Translations under genes and position numbers: made by a program
From: Bradyrhizobium glycinis
GTDB taxonomy: Bacteria; Pseudomonadota; Alphaproteobacteria; Rhizobiales; Xanthobacteraceae
Assembly (NCBI RefSeq): GCF_016031655.1
Contig: NZ_JACCHQ010000045.1
Location: forward strand, 1 to 39,881
Direction of reading: 5' to 3'
DNA: 39,881 nucleotides
Notes under the pieces: model-generated
Databases searched by the model: none
What the model saw: only the letters and a program-made list of their open reading frames with translations
What the model was told of the DNA's origin: nothing
In this document: positions 1 through 8,803 of the stretch, piece by piece
Numbering within the stretch: the first letter of the stretch is position 1
How the letters are laid out: the number at the start of each line of letters is the position of its first letter

Positions 1-40
1 ACCACATGGGGCGGGGGATTGAAGGCTGGGGCAAGGTGAC

Positions 41-71
41 GAGGTCCGGACTCCTAGGCACTCCGGACCTC
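41..71. terminator. Inverted repeat, possible terminator of a gene left of the window
   Basis: Ten-base arms at 41-50 and 62-71 are perfect reverse complements around an 11-base loop. A short T-run (acttttga) follows on the plus strand. It may end transcription of a plus-strand gene that lies before the window; that gene is not visible. Confidence 0.4.
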
Positions 72-97
72 GAAACTTTTGATATCGAACGTGATCA

Positions 98-130
98 CGC
101 GCCGCCCGGCTGCTTCAGCCGGGCGGCGCG
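98..130 (-). terminator. Strong hairpin after the DUF1236 gene
   Basis: A perfect 15-bp GC-rich stem (98-112 with 116-130) closes a 3-base loop. It lies 25 bases beyond the stop codon of the minus-strand DUF1236 gene. No T-tract follows on the minus strand, so it may act as a Rho-assisted terminator or an mRNA 3' stabiliser rather than a textbook intrinsic terminator. Confidence 0.55.
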
Positions 131-154
131 TTGACGTTTCCAGTGCGTCTTCGA

Positions 155-1432
155 TCAGCGCGTCTGCGGCTCGATCGTCACGGTGCAGTCGCCCTGCCCT
201 TGCGTCGCGACCACGATGTTGCCCGCGGGAGCGCCGAGCGCAATCGGCGCCGAGGAGCCGCCGCCGGGCATCTGGACCGTCACGCTCAGGGAATCGGTGC
301 GCGCGGTCGAGCCAACAGTCGAAGGTTCCGCCTGGGCGACATTGCCAGAGGCGTCACGCCGCATGATCTGGCAGTTCACATTGCTTCCGCCGGCCGCCGC
401 CATGCTCGACGACGTGCCGCCGCCCATCTGTGCACGGGCGCGCGACGGATCGCGCGGCACCTGGCTGACGATGCGATGCGTACGCGGCTCCACGATGACG
501 ACGTCTTCCTCCGTGGCAAAATACTCGTAGTCGCGATATTGCGGCTCGATCGAGATGATCTCGGGCGGCAGCCTGTGGAGACGCACGCGCGGCGGAATGG
601 TCTCGCCGACCCGGATCGAGATGTTCAGATTGCGCTCCGGCTCCGCCAGGCGTGCCCGGCTCATCGTTTCGGAGATCTGCACCTGCCTCTCGGTCGTCAC
701 CTGGGCCTGCTGGTTGACCTGCGTGTTGGTCTGCGTGGTCTGATTGGCCTGGTTGGCCTGCGTGCCCGAGGTGCCGGGCGCGGTCTGTGCGTTGTTGGTC
801 GGAGCCGCGCGGTTGGTATCCGTCGCAGTGGCCGGCTGGTTGGTCTGTTGCGCCGGCGGCTGCTGCTCGGCGGCATTGCGCGGCGGCTGGGCCTGGTTGC
901 GCTCGTTCTGGCGGGCTGTAGCTCCCGTGCGCTCGTTCTGCTGGCCAGTCGTCGGGCCCGTCTTGGATTTCTCGGATTCGGCGGTTGATTTCTGCGGCGC
1001 CGCCTTGTCCTGCGCAGCCTTGTCCTGCTTGGTTTCCGCACTGCTCTTGCCCGCATCGCGTCCGGACTTGGCGCTCTCGGCCTCCCGGTTGCGATCGCGC
1101 GCCGGCTCGCGAGATTCTTGTGCCTGATCCCTGGCCTTCGGTTGATTGCGCTCCGAGGCCGTCGCCGGCTGGCGCTTGTCGTCATTTGCCTCGCTCTTGG
1201 CAGCGCCGCCTCGATCCTCGCGGCCTGGGCCCTGGAGCCGCTCCTGGGCACCTTGCGCGCGCTCTTGAACGCGGTCTTGAGCCGCACCACCGCGCTGCGG
1301 AGCAGCGCCCTTGGCCGGTTCCTCGGTTCGTTTCGGCTCGTCTCTGCGCTCACCGGGCGCCTGGGCGTAGGCAAGGCCGGATGCGAGCATGAGCCCGACG
1401 GCCGCCGTCGATAACAGCAAATGTTGACGCAT
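155..1432 (-). CDS. Exported DUF1236-domain protein with long disordered region
   Basis: This is a 425-residue protein of unknown function. The start at 1432 is chosen because MRQHLLLSTAAVGLMLASG with LAYAQ forms a clear signal peptide, and GAGGAGAGGG precedes the ATG; the longer reading frame upstream has no such support. After the signal come about 270 residues rich in Q, A, E, N, T and K with no predicted fold, including N-Q-A/T runs. A compact domain follows with IPPRVRLHRLPPEIISI, YRDYEYF and VVIVEPRTHRIV, the hallmarks of DUF1236, and then a short tail with two Cys residues. DUF1236 proteins are common exported proteins of Bradyrhizobium with no known job. It lies about 100 bases downstream of the GrlR-like gene. 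The family call is firm; the function is unknown. Confidence 0.85.
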   Translation of the reverse strand: MRQHLLLSTAAVGLMLASGLAYAQAPGERRDEPKRTEEPAKGAAPQRGGAAQDRVQERAQGAQERLQGPGREDRGGAAKSEANDDKRQPATASERNQPKARDQAQESREPARDRNREAESAKSGRDAGKSSAETKQDKAAQDKAAPQKSTAESEKSKTGPTTGQQNERTGATARQNERNQAQPPRNAAEQQPPAQQTNQPATATDTNRAAPTNNAQTAPGTSGTQANQANQTTQTNTQVNQQAQVTTERQVQISETMSRARLAEPERNLNISIRVGETIPPRVRLHRLPPEIISIEPQYRDYEYFATEEDVVIVEPRTHRIVSQVPRDPSRARAQMGGGTSSSMAAAGGSNVNCQIMRRDASGNVAQAEPSTVGSTARTDSLSVTVQMPGGGSSAPIALGAPAGNIVVATQGQGDCTVTIEPQTR

Positions 1433-1533
1433 GGTCCCTCTCCTCGACAATTCGCAACAACACACGCGAACGTTCTGTCCGTGCGAAGGTTCCTGAGCAG
1501 GAACGCAGTCGAAGTGAGCCAATCAAGTCGCCA

Positions 1534-1917
1534 TCATATCGCATCCTTCAGCGTCAATCGGGCCGTGAACGTCACGCTGGTCTTGCCGACCAGCGCCATG
1601 CCTTCGACTTCCGCACCGCCGGGGAAATAGTCGCCGGAAAAGCCGCAGGTGACCTCCCTGCCGCCGAATGCGAGCGTCCTACCGACCGCCTCGGTGTGCT
1701 GATTGACGATCATGTCGCCCCGCCACTTGCCGTTCCGGAAGGTGTAGCTGCCGGTGTAGTAGAAGTAGCTGTCGCCGCCCATGATGCGGCCGTCGCAGAG
1801 CACGACCACGCCCCTCGCCTGCCCACGCTTGCCGTCGCGCATTTCGATGTCGAAGATGTAGAGGCCGTTGACGACCCTGGCCTCCTCACCCGCTTCCGCC
1901 TCATCGCCAGCCGACAT
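1534..1917 (-). CDS. GrlR-like small regulatory protein
   Basis: The product is 127 residues. The central part, GVVVLCDGRIMGGDSYFYYTG followed by a strand-rich YTFRNGKWRGDMIVNQH section, matches the general pattern of the GrlR family (small beta-barrel proteins first known as repressors of type III secretion in enterohaemorrhagic E. coli). GrlR-like proteins of unknown role are widespread in rhizobia. The start ATG lies 30 bases after the nadE stop, so the two are probably co-transcribed. The first 15 residues are acidic and look like an extension, but no better in-frame start exists nearby. No secretion genes are in this window, so a link to type III secretion is not supported here. Confidence 0.75.
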   Translation of the reverse strand: MSAGDEAEAGEEARVVNGLYIFDIEMRDGKRGQARGVVVLCDGRIMGGDSYFYYTGSYTFRNGKWRGDMIVNQHTEAVGRTLAFGGREVTCGFSGDYFPGGAEVEGMALVGKTSVTFTARLTLKDAI

Positions 1918-1947
1918 CCGATCATCCCCACCGATCCGCGGCCCCGC

Positions 1948-3981
1948 TCAGTTTGGCACGTTCCGCTCGAGGTCCTCGAGCCATGCCGCCGCGCTCGAAT
2001 CCGATGGCGCGCGCCAATCGCCGCGCGGCGACAATGAACCGCCGGCCGAGACCTTCGGCCCGTTCGGCATGGCCGAGCGCTTGAACTGGCTGAAGGCAAA
2101 GAAGCGGCGCAGGAACACGTCGAGCCAACGGCGGATCTCCTTGAGATCATAGGCCCTGCGCCGGTCGCTGGGGAAGGCCGGCGGCCATTCGCCCTTGGCA
2201 ACGTCCTTCCATGCCTGAAGCGCCATGAAGGCGATCTTGGACGGACGCATGCCGAAGCGCAGCGTATAGAACAGGTTGAAGTCCTGCAGCTCGTAAGGTC
2301 CGACGGACGCTTCCGTGCTCTGCGGCTTCTGGCCGGCCTCGACCGGCACGAGTTCCGGCGAGATCTCGGCCACAAGGATCGAGCCGAGGGTCCGATTGAC
2401 GTCGTCGCTGAACTGTTTGGAGGAGATCACCCAGCGGATCAGATGCTGGATCAGCGTCTTCGGCACGCCGGCGTTGACGTTGTAGTGCGCCATCTGGTCG
2501 CCGACACCATAGGTGCACCAGCCGAGCGCGAGCTCTGAGAGATCGCCGGTTCCGATCACGATGCCGCCGTGATGGTTGGCGAGCCGAAACAAATAATCCG
2601 TGCGCAGGCCCGCCTGCACGTTCTCGAAGGTGACGTCGTAGACCTTCTCGCCCTTGCCGAAGGGATGGCCGATGTCCTTCAGCATCTGCGTCGCCGCGGT
2701 GCGGATGTCGAGCTCCTGCCAGCTCGTCTGCAACGCCTTCATCAGCGCGAGCGCGTTGGTCTTGCTCTCGCTGCCGGTGGCAAAGCCCGGCATGGTGTAG
2801 GCGAGGATATTCTCGCGCGGCAGGCCGAGCAGGTCGACGGCCTTGGCGGCGACGATCAGGGCGTGGGTGGAATCGAGGCCGCCCGACACGCCGATCACCA
2901 CGCGCTTAGTGCCGGTGGCGCGCATGCGTTGCACGAGCCCCGCGACCTGGATGTTGTAGGCCTCGTAGCAGTCCTGCTCGAGCAGGCTCTCATCGCTCGG
3001 CACGAACGGAAAGCGCTCGACCTTGCGCAGGAAGCCGATATCGGCGGCCGGCGGCTTCAGGGCAAATGTCACCTTGCGGAAAAACGCCTCGCGCTGCCGC
3101 CGGTTGTCGTCGAACGTTCCCATCAGCGCGCGCTCCTGCCTGAGCAGGTCGAGGTCGACGTCGGCCAGCGTGATTTGGCCGCCCTGGCGGAACCGCTCGC
3201 CCTCGGCCAGCAGCACGCCATTCTCGTAGATCGAGGTCTGGCCGTCCCAGGCGAGATCGGTGGTGGATTCCCCGGCCCCGGCCGCGGAATAGACGTAAGC
3301 CGCGAGGCAGCGCGCCGAGGTCGATTGGCACAGCAACGCGCGCGAGCGCGCCCGGCCGATCGTGATCGGACTGCCCGAGAGGTTGATCAGCACGCTCGCG
3401 CCCGCAAGGGCGAGCTCCGAGGCCGGCGTCACCGGGATCCACATGTCCTCGCAAATCTCGACGCCGATGGTAAGGCCGGGAACGTCTTCAGCCGCGAACA
3501 GGAGATCCACGCCGAACGGTGCGTGCAGGCCGCCAATGGCGATGCTCTCACCGGCGATTCCGGCGCCGGAGGCGAAATGCCGTCCCTCGTAGAACTCGCG
3601 GTAGGTCGGCAAGTAAGATTTCGGCACGACACCGAGAACGTTGCCACGATGAATAACGACGGCGCAATTGTAGATGCGATTGCCAAAGCGCAGCGGCGCC
3701 CCGACGATCAGGACCGTCATTAGCCCCGCGGAGGCCGCAACGATCGCTACGAGCCCGCGCTCGACCGCATCGAGCAGCGGATCCTGCTTCACCAGGTCCT
3801 CGATCGCATAACCGGACAGGCACAGCTCGGGAAACACCGCGACCGCGACCGACTGCTCATGGCAGGCATTGGCCGCCGCCAGCACGGCCTTCGCGTTGGC
3901 GCTGGGATCGGCGACGTGGGAGGTGGTCACGCAGGCCGCCACGCGCGCAAATCCGTGGGTGTAGATCGAGTGGAAAGTCAT
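1948..3981 (-). CDS. nadE: Glutamine-dependent NAD+ synthetase
   Basis: NadE makes NAD+ from nicotinate adenine dinucleotide, ATP and glutamine in the cytoplasm. The N-terminal nitrilase-type glutaminase domain shows its triad: E52 (VFPELCLSGY), K121 (VVPKSYLPTYREF) and C177 (VEICEDMW). The C-terminal synthetase domain carries the PP-loop SGGLDS at 366-371. At 677 residues it matches the long, two-domain form known from Mycobacterium tuberculosis. I chose the ATG at 3981; the longer frame begins with TTG at 3999 and adds only six residues. It is the first gene of the nadE/GrlR-like pair, 141 bases after the hydrolase gene and close to pncA, which feeds the same salvage pathway. Confidence 0.95.
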   Translation of the reverse strand: MTFHSIYTHGFARVAACVTTSHVADPSANAKAVLAAANACHEQSVAVAVFPELCLSGYAIEDLVKQDPLLDAVERGLVAIVAASAGLMTVLIVGAPLRFGNRIYNCAVVIHRGNVLGVVPKSYLPTYREFYEGRHFASGAGIAGESIAIGGLHAPFGVDLLFAAEDVPGLTIGVEICEDMWIPVTPASELALAGASVLINLSGSPITIGRARSRALLCQSTSARCLAAYVYSAAGAGESTTDLAWDGQTSIYENGVLLAEGERFRQGGQITLADVDLDLLRQERALMGTFDDNRRQREAFFRKVTFALKPPAADIGFLRKVERFPFVPSDESLLEQDCYEAYNIQVAGLVQRMRATGTKRVVIGVSGGLDSTHALIVAAKAVDLLGLPRENILAYTMPGFATGSESKTNALALMKALQTSWQELDIRTAATQMLKDIGHPFGKGEKVYDVTFENVQAGLRTDYLFRLANHHGGIVIGTGDLSELALGWCTYGVGDQMAHYNVNAGVPKTLIQHLIRWVISSKQFSDDVNRTLGSILVAEISPELVPVEAGQKPQSTEASVGPYELQDFNLFYTLRFGMRPSKIAFMALQAWKDVAKGEWPPAFPSDRRRAYDLKEIRRWLDVFLRRFFAFSQFKRSAMPNGPKVSAGGSLSPRGDWRAPSDSSAAAWLEDLERNVPN

Positions 3982-4122
3982 CGAGCGCAGTACCCTCAAG
4001 TCTCTTGCCGGCGGCCGCCGCCGTCAGCTCCGGTCATATGTAGCCCATCGATCCGGCCCCGTGCAGGCCATCCGCCATCATGCATAACGGATTTGCGCCC
4101 CGTCCGGTCAGTGCCAACGAGC

Positions 4123-5238
4123 TCAGGCGCTGCGGGCCAGCACACCGGGAAGATCGTCGCGCAGCCACCCGGCGATCCGGGGCCAGGCATGCGCATGGGT
4201 GCGCGCGCCCATGAACAGGCCGAGATGGTTGCTGGGCTCGGATGCCGCCGCGATGAAGGCGGGCGGCGTGCCGACGAGCCCCGCGGTGGCGAGCGCTTGC
4301 GTCGCGGGCACCACATCGTCGTCCAGTCCGGCGAGCAGGAAGATCGGCGCCTTGACATGCTTCAGATCGATCGGGCGGCCGAGCGCGACGAAACTACCCT
4401 GGGCGATGCGGTTCTCCCGGAAGATCGCGTTGACGATCTCGAGATAATAAGTGCCCGGCAAGTTGAGCGTCTCGGCGTTCCAGCGGTCGAACCGCGCGAG
4501 CAGCTCGGCGCCCTGCTCGTCCGAGAGATCCCGCTGCAATGCCGCCCTGATAGCGTCGTTGTCAGGGGTTTTGGACCAGAAGCGCAGCATCTCCTCGCCG
4601 CTCACATTGCCGCCGCCGCGCGCGACGAGCTGGTCATAGACCAGCTCGGGCGCGTTGCGGGCGAGCCGGGACAGCGAGGATTCGATCGACAGGTCCACGG
4701 GAGCACCGACCAGAACCAGCCGCCGCACCTTGGCTGGAAAGCGCGCGGCATAGAGCAGCGACAGCCATCCGCCCTGGCACAGCCCCACGAGATCCACCGG
4801 CGCGCCGATCTCGTCGATGGCGACGTTGAGATCGCCGAGATAGCTGTCGATGGAGAGATAGCGCATGTCTGACGTCGCCGACCGCCAGTCGGTGAGATAG
4901 ACCCGATCGATGCCGCCGTTTTGTAGCGACTGCACCACGCTGTGGCCTGGGGCGAAATCGGCGATCAGGGCCCGGTGCAGCGCATAGGGCGCGCAGACCA
5001 GCGCCGGCTGGCCGGACCGGGTCTGCGAGCAATCGCGCAGCTGCATCGTTGCGAGCTCCAACGCAACGCTGCTCGGCGTCGTCCATGGCAGGCTGCTGTC
5101 GCCCTGTTGCTCGGGTGCCCGCTCCAGCCACCAGAAGCAGGCATCCACGGCAAGCTGCGCCGCCACAAACGGCCAGAGCCGGGGATCATCAGGCGCCTGC
5201 CCTGGCCCGCGTGGCGGTTTGCCGGTCTTGTCCACCAT
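4123..5238 (-). CDS. PhaC-like alpha/beta hydrolase
   Basis: This 371-residue cytoplasmic alpha/beta-hydrolase resembles polyhydroxyalkanoate synthases. Its nucleophile motif is GLCQGG with Cys154 in place of the serine of lipases, as in PhaC. The rest of the triad is likely D306 or D307 (AGLDDDVVP) and H338 (SNHLGLF). The segment YLTDWRSATSDMRYLSIDSY is also PhaC-like. The length is near that of class III PhaC, which needs a PhaE partner, but no phaE is seen, and PhaC_N-type N-terminal sequence is not obvious. It could be a polymerase, a thioesterase or an acyltransferase acting on acyl-CoA. It starts 16 bases after pncA stops, so the two are likely one operon. Confidence 0.85.
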   Translation of the reverse strand: MVDKTGKPPRGPGQAPDDPRLWPFVAAQLAVDACFWWLERAPEQQGDSSLPWTTPSSVALELATMQLRDCSQTRSGQPALVCAPYALHRALIADFAPGHSVVQSLQNGGIDRVYLTDWRSATSDMRYLSIDSYLGDLNVAIDEIGAPVDLVGLCQGGWLSLLYAARFPAKVRRLVLVGAPVDLSIESSLSRLARNAPELVYDQLVARGGGNVSGEEMLRFWSKTPDNDAIRAALQRDLSDEQGAELLARFDRWNAETLNLPGTYYLEIVNAIFRENRIAQGSFVALGRPIDLKHVKAPIFLLAGLDDDVVPATQALATAGLVGTPPAFIAAASEPSNHLGLFMGARTHAHAWPRIAGWLRDDLPGVLARSA

Positions 5239-5254
5239 GGCTATCTCGACATCC

Positions 5255-5881
5255 TCACAGAAACGCCTCGAGGCTCACGACGGCAATGCCGAGGTCCCGA
5301 AAACTCCGATGGGTCGCCGCGACCGAGCCGTCGAGATCGATGCCGCGACAGGCATCCTCGATGACGGCCACCTCCAGTCCCGCCTTGCGCGCATCCTCCG
5401 CCGAGAAGCGGACGCAGAAGTCCAGCGCCAGACCGGCGACAAAGACGGTCTTCAGCTCGCGTTCGCGCAAATATCCAAGCAATCCGGTCGGTGTGCGATG
5501 GTCGTTCTCGAACAGCGCCGAATAGGAATCGATGCCGCGGCGAAAGCCCTTGCGCACCACGAGGCTCGCCCGCGTCACGTCGAGATCGCGATGGAATTCG
5601 GCGCCGGCCGTACCTTGCACGCAATGCGTCGGCCACAGCACCTGCCGGCCGTAGTCGAGCTCGATCGTCTCGAACGGCTGCTTGCCGGCATGGTTCGGCG
5701 CGAACGAGACGTGGTCGCTCGGATGCCAGTCCTGTGTCAGCACCAGATTGGCGAATTTTTGGGCGATCCTGTTAATGGCGGGGACGACTTTCTCACCCCC
5801 TGGCACCGCCAGCGCTCCACCGGTGCAAAAATCGTTCTGCACGTCGATCGCCAGCAGCACGTCGCGGTCGGAAATCTTCAT
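5255..5881 (-). CDS. pncA: Nicotinamidase
   Basis: PncA deamidates nicotinamide to nicotinate, the first step of NAD salvage. The 208-residue product shows the isochorismatase fold with catalytic D13 (AIDVQNDF), K111 (VVRKGF) and C156 (LALDFCV), and the metal site D51-x-H53 with H57... in QDWHPSDHVSF... The motif FCTGGALAVPGG near the N-terminus is typical. I chose the ATG at 5881; the frame stays open for 43 more residues upstream, but those show no family resemblance. It is followed after 16 bases by the PhaC-like hydrolase and then by nadE. The 268 bases between it and glk must hold both divergent promoters. Confidence 0.95.
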   Translation of the reverse strand: MKISDRDVLLAIDVQNDFCTGGALAVPGGEKVVPAINRIAQKFANLVLTQDWHPSDHVSFAPNHAGKQPFETIELDYGRQVLWPTHCVQGTAGAEFHRDLDVTRASLVVRKGFRRGIDSYSALFENDHRTPTGLLGYLRERELKTVFVAGLALDFCVRFSAEDARKAGLEVAVIEDACRGIDLDGSVAATHRSFRDLGIAVVSLEAFL

Positions 5882-6149
5882 CGTCGTCTCATTCGATCTG
5901 CCGGGCGCGATGGCGCCGGCCGAGCCCCCCTCAGTGTCGGCCTTCCCGCGCCGCTTCGCAACCACTGGCACGCGCGACAGCTGCGCGAATTGGTCACCAT
6001 AGGCCGCCACGATGCAACGGTTTGACCTCGTCCGTGTTGACTAGGCGCACCCAAGGGCAGATTCTCGCGCCGCCCGCGCCAGGCGGATCGGGTCGAAGCA
6101 GCGGAGGACAGGGCTGCCAGGGCCTGAAGGTCGTGGCGGCGATGAGGCC

Positions 6150-7121
6150 ATGAATATCGGCAAGACCGGAAAAATTCTTCTCGCCGATATCGGCGGCACC
6201 AATGCGCGCTTCGCGCTGAGCCCGAGCGGTCGGACCGGACCGATCGACTATGTCAAGGTCGCAGACTTCCCGACCGTCCGCGAAGCCATCGCGGACGTTC
6301 TGGCGCGCCGGTCGAACGGCGAGCCGCCCCATCGCGCGGTGCTGGCCGTGGCAGGTCCCGTCACCAACAATCGCTGCGCCATGACCAACAGCCCCTGGGT
6401 CATCGACGGTAACGAGCTGCAGTCCGCGCTCGGCTTCGACAGCGTCCATGTGCTGAACGATTTCGAGGTGGTGGCCTGGTCCCTGCCTGCCTTGGAGCCT
6501 TCAGACCTGGTGCCGCTCGGCGGCGGCGACGGCCTGCCCGGAGAGCCGTTGCTGGTCGTTGGTCCCGGAACCGGATTTGGTGTCTCCTGCCTGGTCGACC
6601 GCCATGGCTCGCGACTGGCCGTCGTCACCGAGGCTGGACATGCGACCCTGCCGGCGGAGAACGAGCGCGAGGAGCGCGTGATCGCCTGCTTGCGCCGGCG
6701 CCTCGGCCACGTCTCTATCGAGCGCGGCGCCCTCTCGGGCTCGGGGCTGCAAAACCTGTATGAGGCGTTGGCTGAGATCGACGGCGTTCAGGTGCCCCAT
6801 CGCGATGCCGCCGCGATCACCCAGGCCGCCCTGGAGAACAGCTGTCCGGTCAGCCGCGCGACGCTGGAGATGTTTTGCGCCATCCTCGGCTCGGTCGCCG
6901 GCAATCTCGCGGTGACCTTCGGCGCCCGCGGCGGCGTCTATGTCGCCGGCGGAATCGTGCCGCGTTTCCGCGAGTTCCTCGCCGCCTCCGCGTTCCGGGC
7001 GCGCTTCGAAGCCAAGGGACGGTTCCAGGATTATTTGCGCAACATCCCGACCAGGCTCGTGATCAAGCCCGATGCGAGCTTCCTCGGCCTGACGATGTTT
7101 GCCGAGCACAATTCCGGCTGA
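6150..7121 (+). CDS. glk: Glucokinase
   Basis: Glk phosphorylates glucose to glucose-6-phosphate using ATP. The 323-residue protein has the bacterial hexokinase-family phosphate-binding motif ADIGGTNARFAL near residue 12, the VLAVAGPV strand, the sugar-binding VLNDFEVVAWSL and VVGPGTGFGVSCL segments, EAGHATLP (the conserved Glu of the active site), and GGVYVAGGIVPR at the adenosine-binding end. Length is normal for the Glk family. It stands alone on the plus strand, divergent from pncA. I see no regulator next to it. A second ATG eight bases upstream is out of frame. Confidence 0.95.
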   Translation: MNIGKTGKILLADIGGTNARFALSPSGRTGPIDYVKVADFPTVREAIADVLARRSNGEPPHRAVLAVAGPVTNNRCAMTNSPWVIDGNELQSALGFDSVHVLNDFEVVAWSLPALEPSDLVPLGGGDGLPGEPLLVVGPGTGFGVSCLVDRHGSRLAVVTEAGHATLPAENEREERVIACLRRRLGHVSIERGALSGSGLQNLYEALAEIDGVQVPHRDAAAITQAALENSCPVSRATLEMFCAILGSVAGNLAVTFGARGGVYVAGGIVPRFREFLAASAFRARFEAKGRFQDYLRNIPTRLVIKPDASFLGLTMFAEHNSG

Positions 7122-7261
7122 GTGGCGGCCTCAGGCGGCGAGTTCACGTCATGCACAGCTGATTGCAGCGCGCCCGCGGTTCCACGCAGGTTCGCGCTTG
7201 CCTGCATGTTCCCGATGAGAAACAATCTACTCGTGTGTGGCGTAGTTGCGGGGGGCGTGAC

Positions 7262-7474
7262 ATGCGTAAGCAGGATTCGGGTTTCGATTATCACCGCTAT
7301 CACCGCCTGCTGCGCGAAGCGGACAGCGAAGACAAGCGGCTGGCGCTCATCGAGCTCCTGATCGAGGAAAAAGCCCGCGACCAGCTGGCTGCCCAGCGCG
7401 CTTCGGACCGCGCGGCCATGACGGCTCACACCATCGCCACGGTGCTGAGGAACGGTCGCAACCCTGCCGGTTGA
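7262..7474 (+). CDS. Small conserved-type hypothetical protein
   Basis: This 70-residue protein is highly charged and predicted to be mostly helical (YHRYHRLLREADSEDKRLALIELLIEEKARDQLAAQ). I chose the ATG at 7262; the frame is open 33 residues further upstream, but that part reads like chance sequence (CGGRDM, RACLHV). Similar short helical proteins are, as far as I recall, present in Bradyrhizobium, without a known role. It lies 140 bases after glk. No domain is recognised, and no membrane or export signal is present. Confidence 0.6.
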   Translation: MRKQDSGFDYHRYHRLLREADSEDKRLALIELLIEEKARDQLAAQRASDRAAMTAHTIATVLRNGRNPAG

Positions 7475-7509
7475 GCTGCTCTTCAGCCTCGCGCCAAAAG
7501 CGCGATCGG

Positions 7510-7887
7510 TCAGCTCGGGATAGTGGCTGACGGCTCGGGAAACATCGAATCGATCATCGCCTTGAGCTGATCCATCGCGATCGGCTTGCGCAGGATCGGC
7601 CTGCGCCGGAGCAAGGACGGCAGCAGTTCCGGACCGTAGCCTGTGGCGAACAGAAACGGTTTTCCGCGACGTTCGATCAGGTCGGCGACGGGGTCGACAT
7701 AGACGCCCATCAGATTGATGTCGAGGATGGCCAGATCGTACTGCGCGGTCATGGCAAAGGCGCTGGCGTCGCGCACATTATCTGCTTCCGCAACGACGTG
7801 GTGGCCGAGCTCCTCCACCATGTCGGCGATCATCATCCGGATCAACGCCTCGTCTTCGACCAGGAAAACGGAGAGTCCGTCCGCCAT
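7510..7887 (-). CDS. Single-domain response regulator
   Basis: The 125-residue product is a receiver domain with no output domain. Acidic pocket residues E11 and D12 (LVEDEALI), phospho-acceptor D56 (LAILDINL), T82 (FATGYG) and K101 (LRKPI) are all in place. Stand-alone receivers of this FATGYG type are common in rhizobia, where they often act in phosphorelays or accept phosphate from HWE-type kinases. No kinase is near, so the partner is unknown. It converges on the small helical gene at 7262-7474 and stands 110 bases beyond the stop of the LTXXQ gene. Confidence 0.9.
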   Translation of the reverse strand: MADGLSVFLVEDEALIRMMIADMVEELGHHVVAEADNVRDASAFAMTAQYDLAILDINLMGVYVDPVADLIERRGKPFLFATGYGPELLPSLLRRRPILRKPIAMDQLKAMIDSMFPEPSATIPS

Positions 7888-7999
7888 ATCAACCCCGCAA
7901 TCAGCCTTGCGAAGCTAAGCATAACCGAATTGCAGTGTGGATACACGAATTCGTGGCGCGCGCCGTTAATTCGCACGCGCCCGAACCGATTCAACTTGA

Positions 8000-8803
8000 T
8001 CAATCCAGTCCGCGCTCGTGGCTGAGGCGCACCATTTCCTGGATGAACACCTGCTTCTGCTTGTCGTCGAGGCTCGAATAAAGCGGTTCGGCGGCGTCGG
8101 CGACGTTGCGCTGGTCGGCGGCACGATCGATCAGGAACTGGGCCTCGTTGCGCATCTGCTCGATGATGTCGTCGGGAGGATCGCGCTTGGCGCGCGCAAT
8201 CCGCAGGTTGAGCCGCTCTGCGCCATTATGCCCGAGGTAGTGCATCGCGCTCGAGAAGCCGTACCAGTGCTTCTCCTGATCGGGCGTGAGGTTCAGCTCG
8301 CTCTTGATCCGCTCGATGTAGGAATCGCTGTTGGCGACGATCTGCTCGGCGGTCAGCTGCGGCGCACCGGGCTGGGTCAGAACCGTGACTTCCTTGTTGT
8401 CTTTACCCTTGTTGTCCTGCGGCGCGTTTTTCGCCTCCTTGGTCGCCTTTGCGCCCTTGCCCTTGGCGCTCTTGGCATCCTTGTCCTTGGCCCCGCCCTG
8501 CTGCTTGGAATCCTTGCCGGCGTCCTTGCCGGCGTCCTTGGGGGGCGGCGCCTGATTGCCGCTGTTGGTGTTGCCAACACCGAGCACGCCGGTGAACACG
8601 CCGACCACTCCGCCGATGGCTCCACCGAGCACGCCTCCGACCGGACCTGCCGCCTTGTTGCCGGCTGCGGCGCCTTCCTGAACGCCCTTGACCAGACCTT
8701 GAGCATTCGCCACCGCGGCGGCCCCGAGCAACAGCGCGAGCACGGACCCCAGTGCCAGGCATCGCCGCAGGTGAAGCCGCGCGGGTGGCGCCGGTTTGAT
8801 CAT
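8000..8803 (-). CDS. Exported LTXXQ-motif protein
   Basis: The product, 267 residues from the start chosen here, has an N-terminal signal sequence (LALGSVLALLLGAAAVANAQ). A glycine-rich stretch follows (VGGVLGGAIGGVVGVFTGVLG), which resembles glycine-zipper segments. Next is a Lys/Ala/Asp-rich linker of about 70 residues, and then a helical domain with IERIKSELNLTPDQEKHW, the LTXXQ motif of the Spy/CpxP family. Family members are periplasmic proteins linked to envelope stress or chaperone work; the specific role here is unknown. I chose the ATG at 8803 because GGAG sits six bases before it; two ATGs at 8815 and 8818 in the same frame lack such a site. Confidence 0.85.
   Translation of the reverse strand: MIKPAPPARLHLRRCLALGSVLALLLGAAAVANAQGLVKGVQEGAAAGNKAAGPVGGVLGGAIGGVVGVFTGVLGVGNTNSGNQAPPPKDAGKDAGKDSKQQGGAKDKDAKSAKGKGAKATKEAKNAPQDNKGKDNKEVTVLTQPGAPQLTAEQIVANSDSYIERIKSELNLTPDQEKHWYGFSSAMHYLGHNGAERLNLRIARAKRDPPDDIIEQMRNEAQFLIDRAADQRNVADAAEPLYSSLDDKQKQVFIQEMVRLSHERGLD

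Noticed and set aside
131..988. A 285-residue plus-strand frame opposite the DUF1236 gene
   Set aside because: It is antisense to a gene with a signal peptide and a known domain, and is rich in R, L and G as expected for a shadow.
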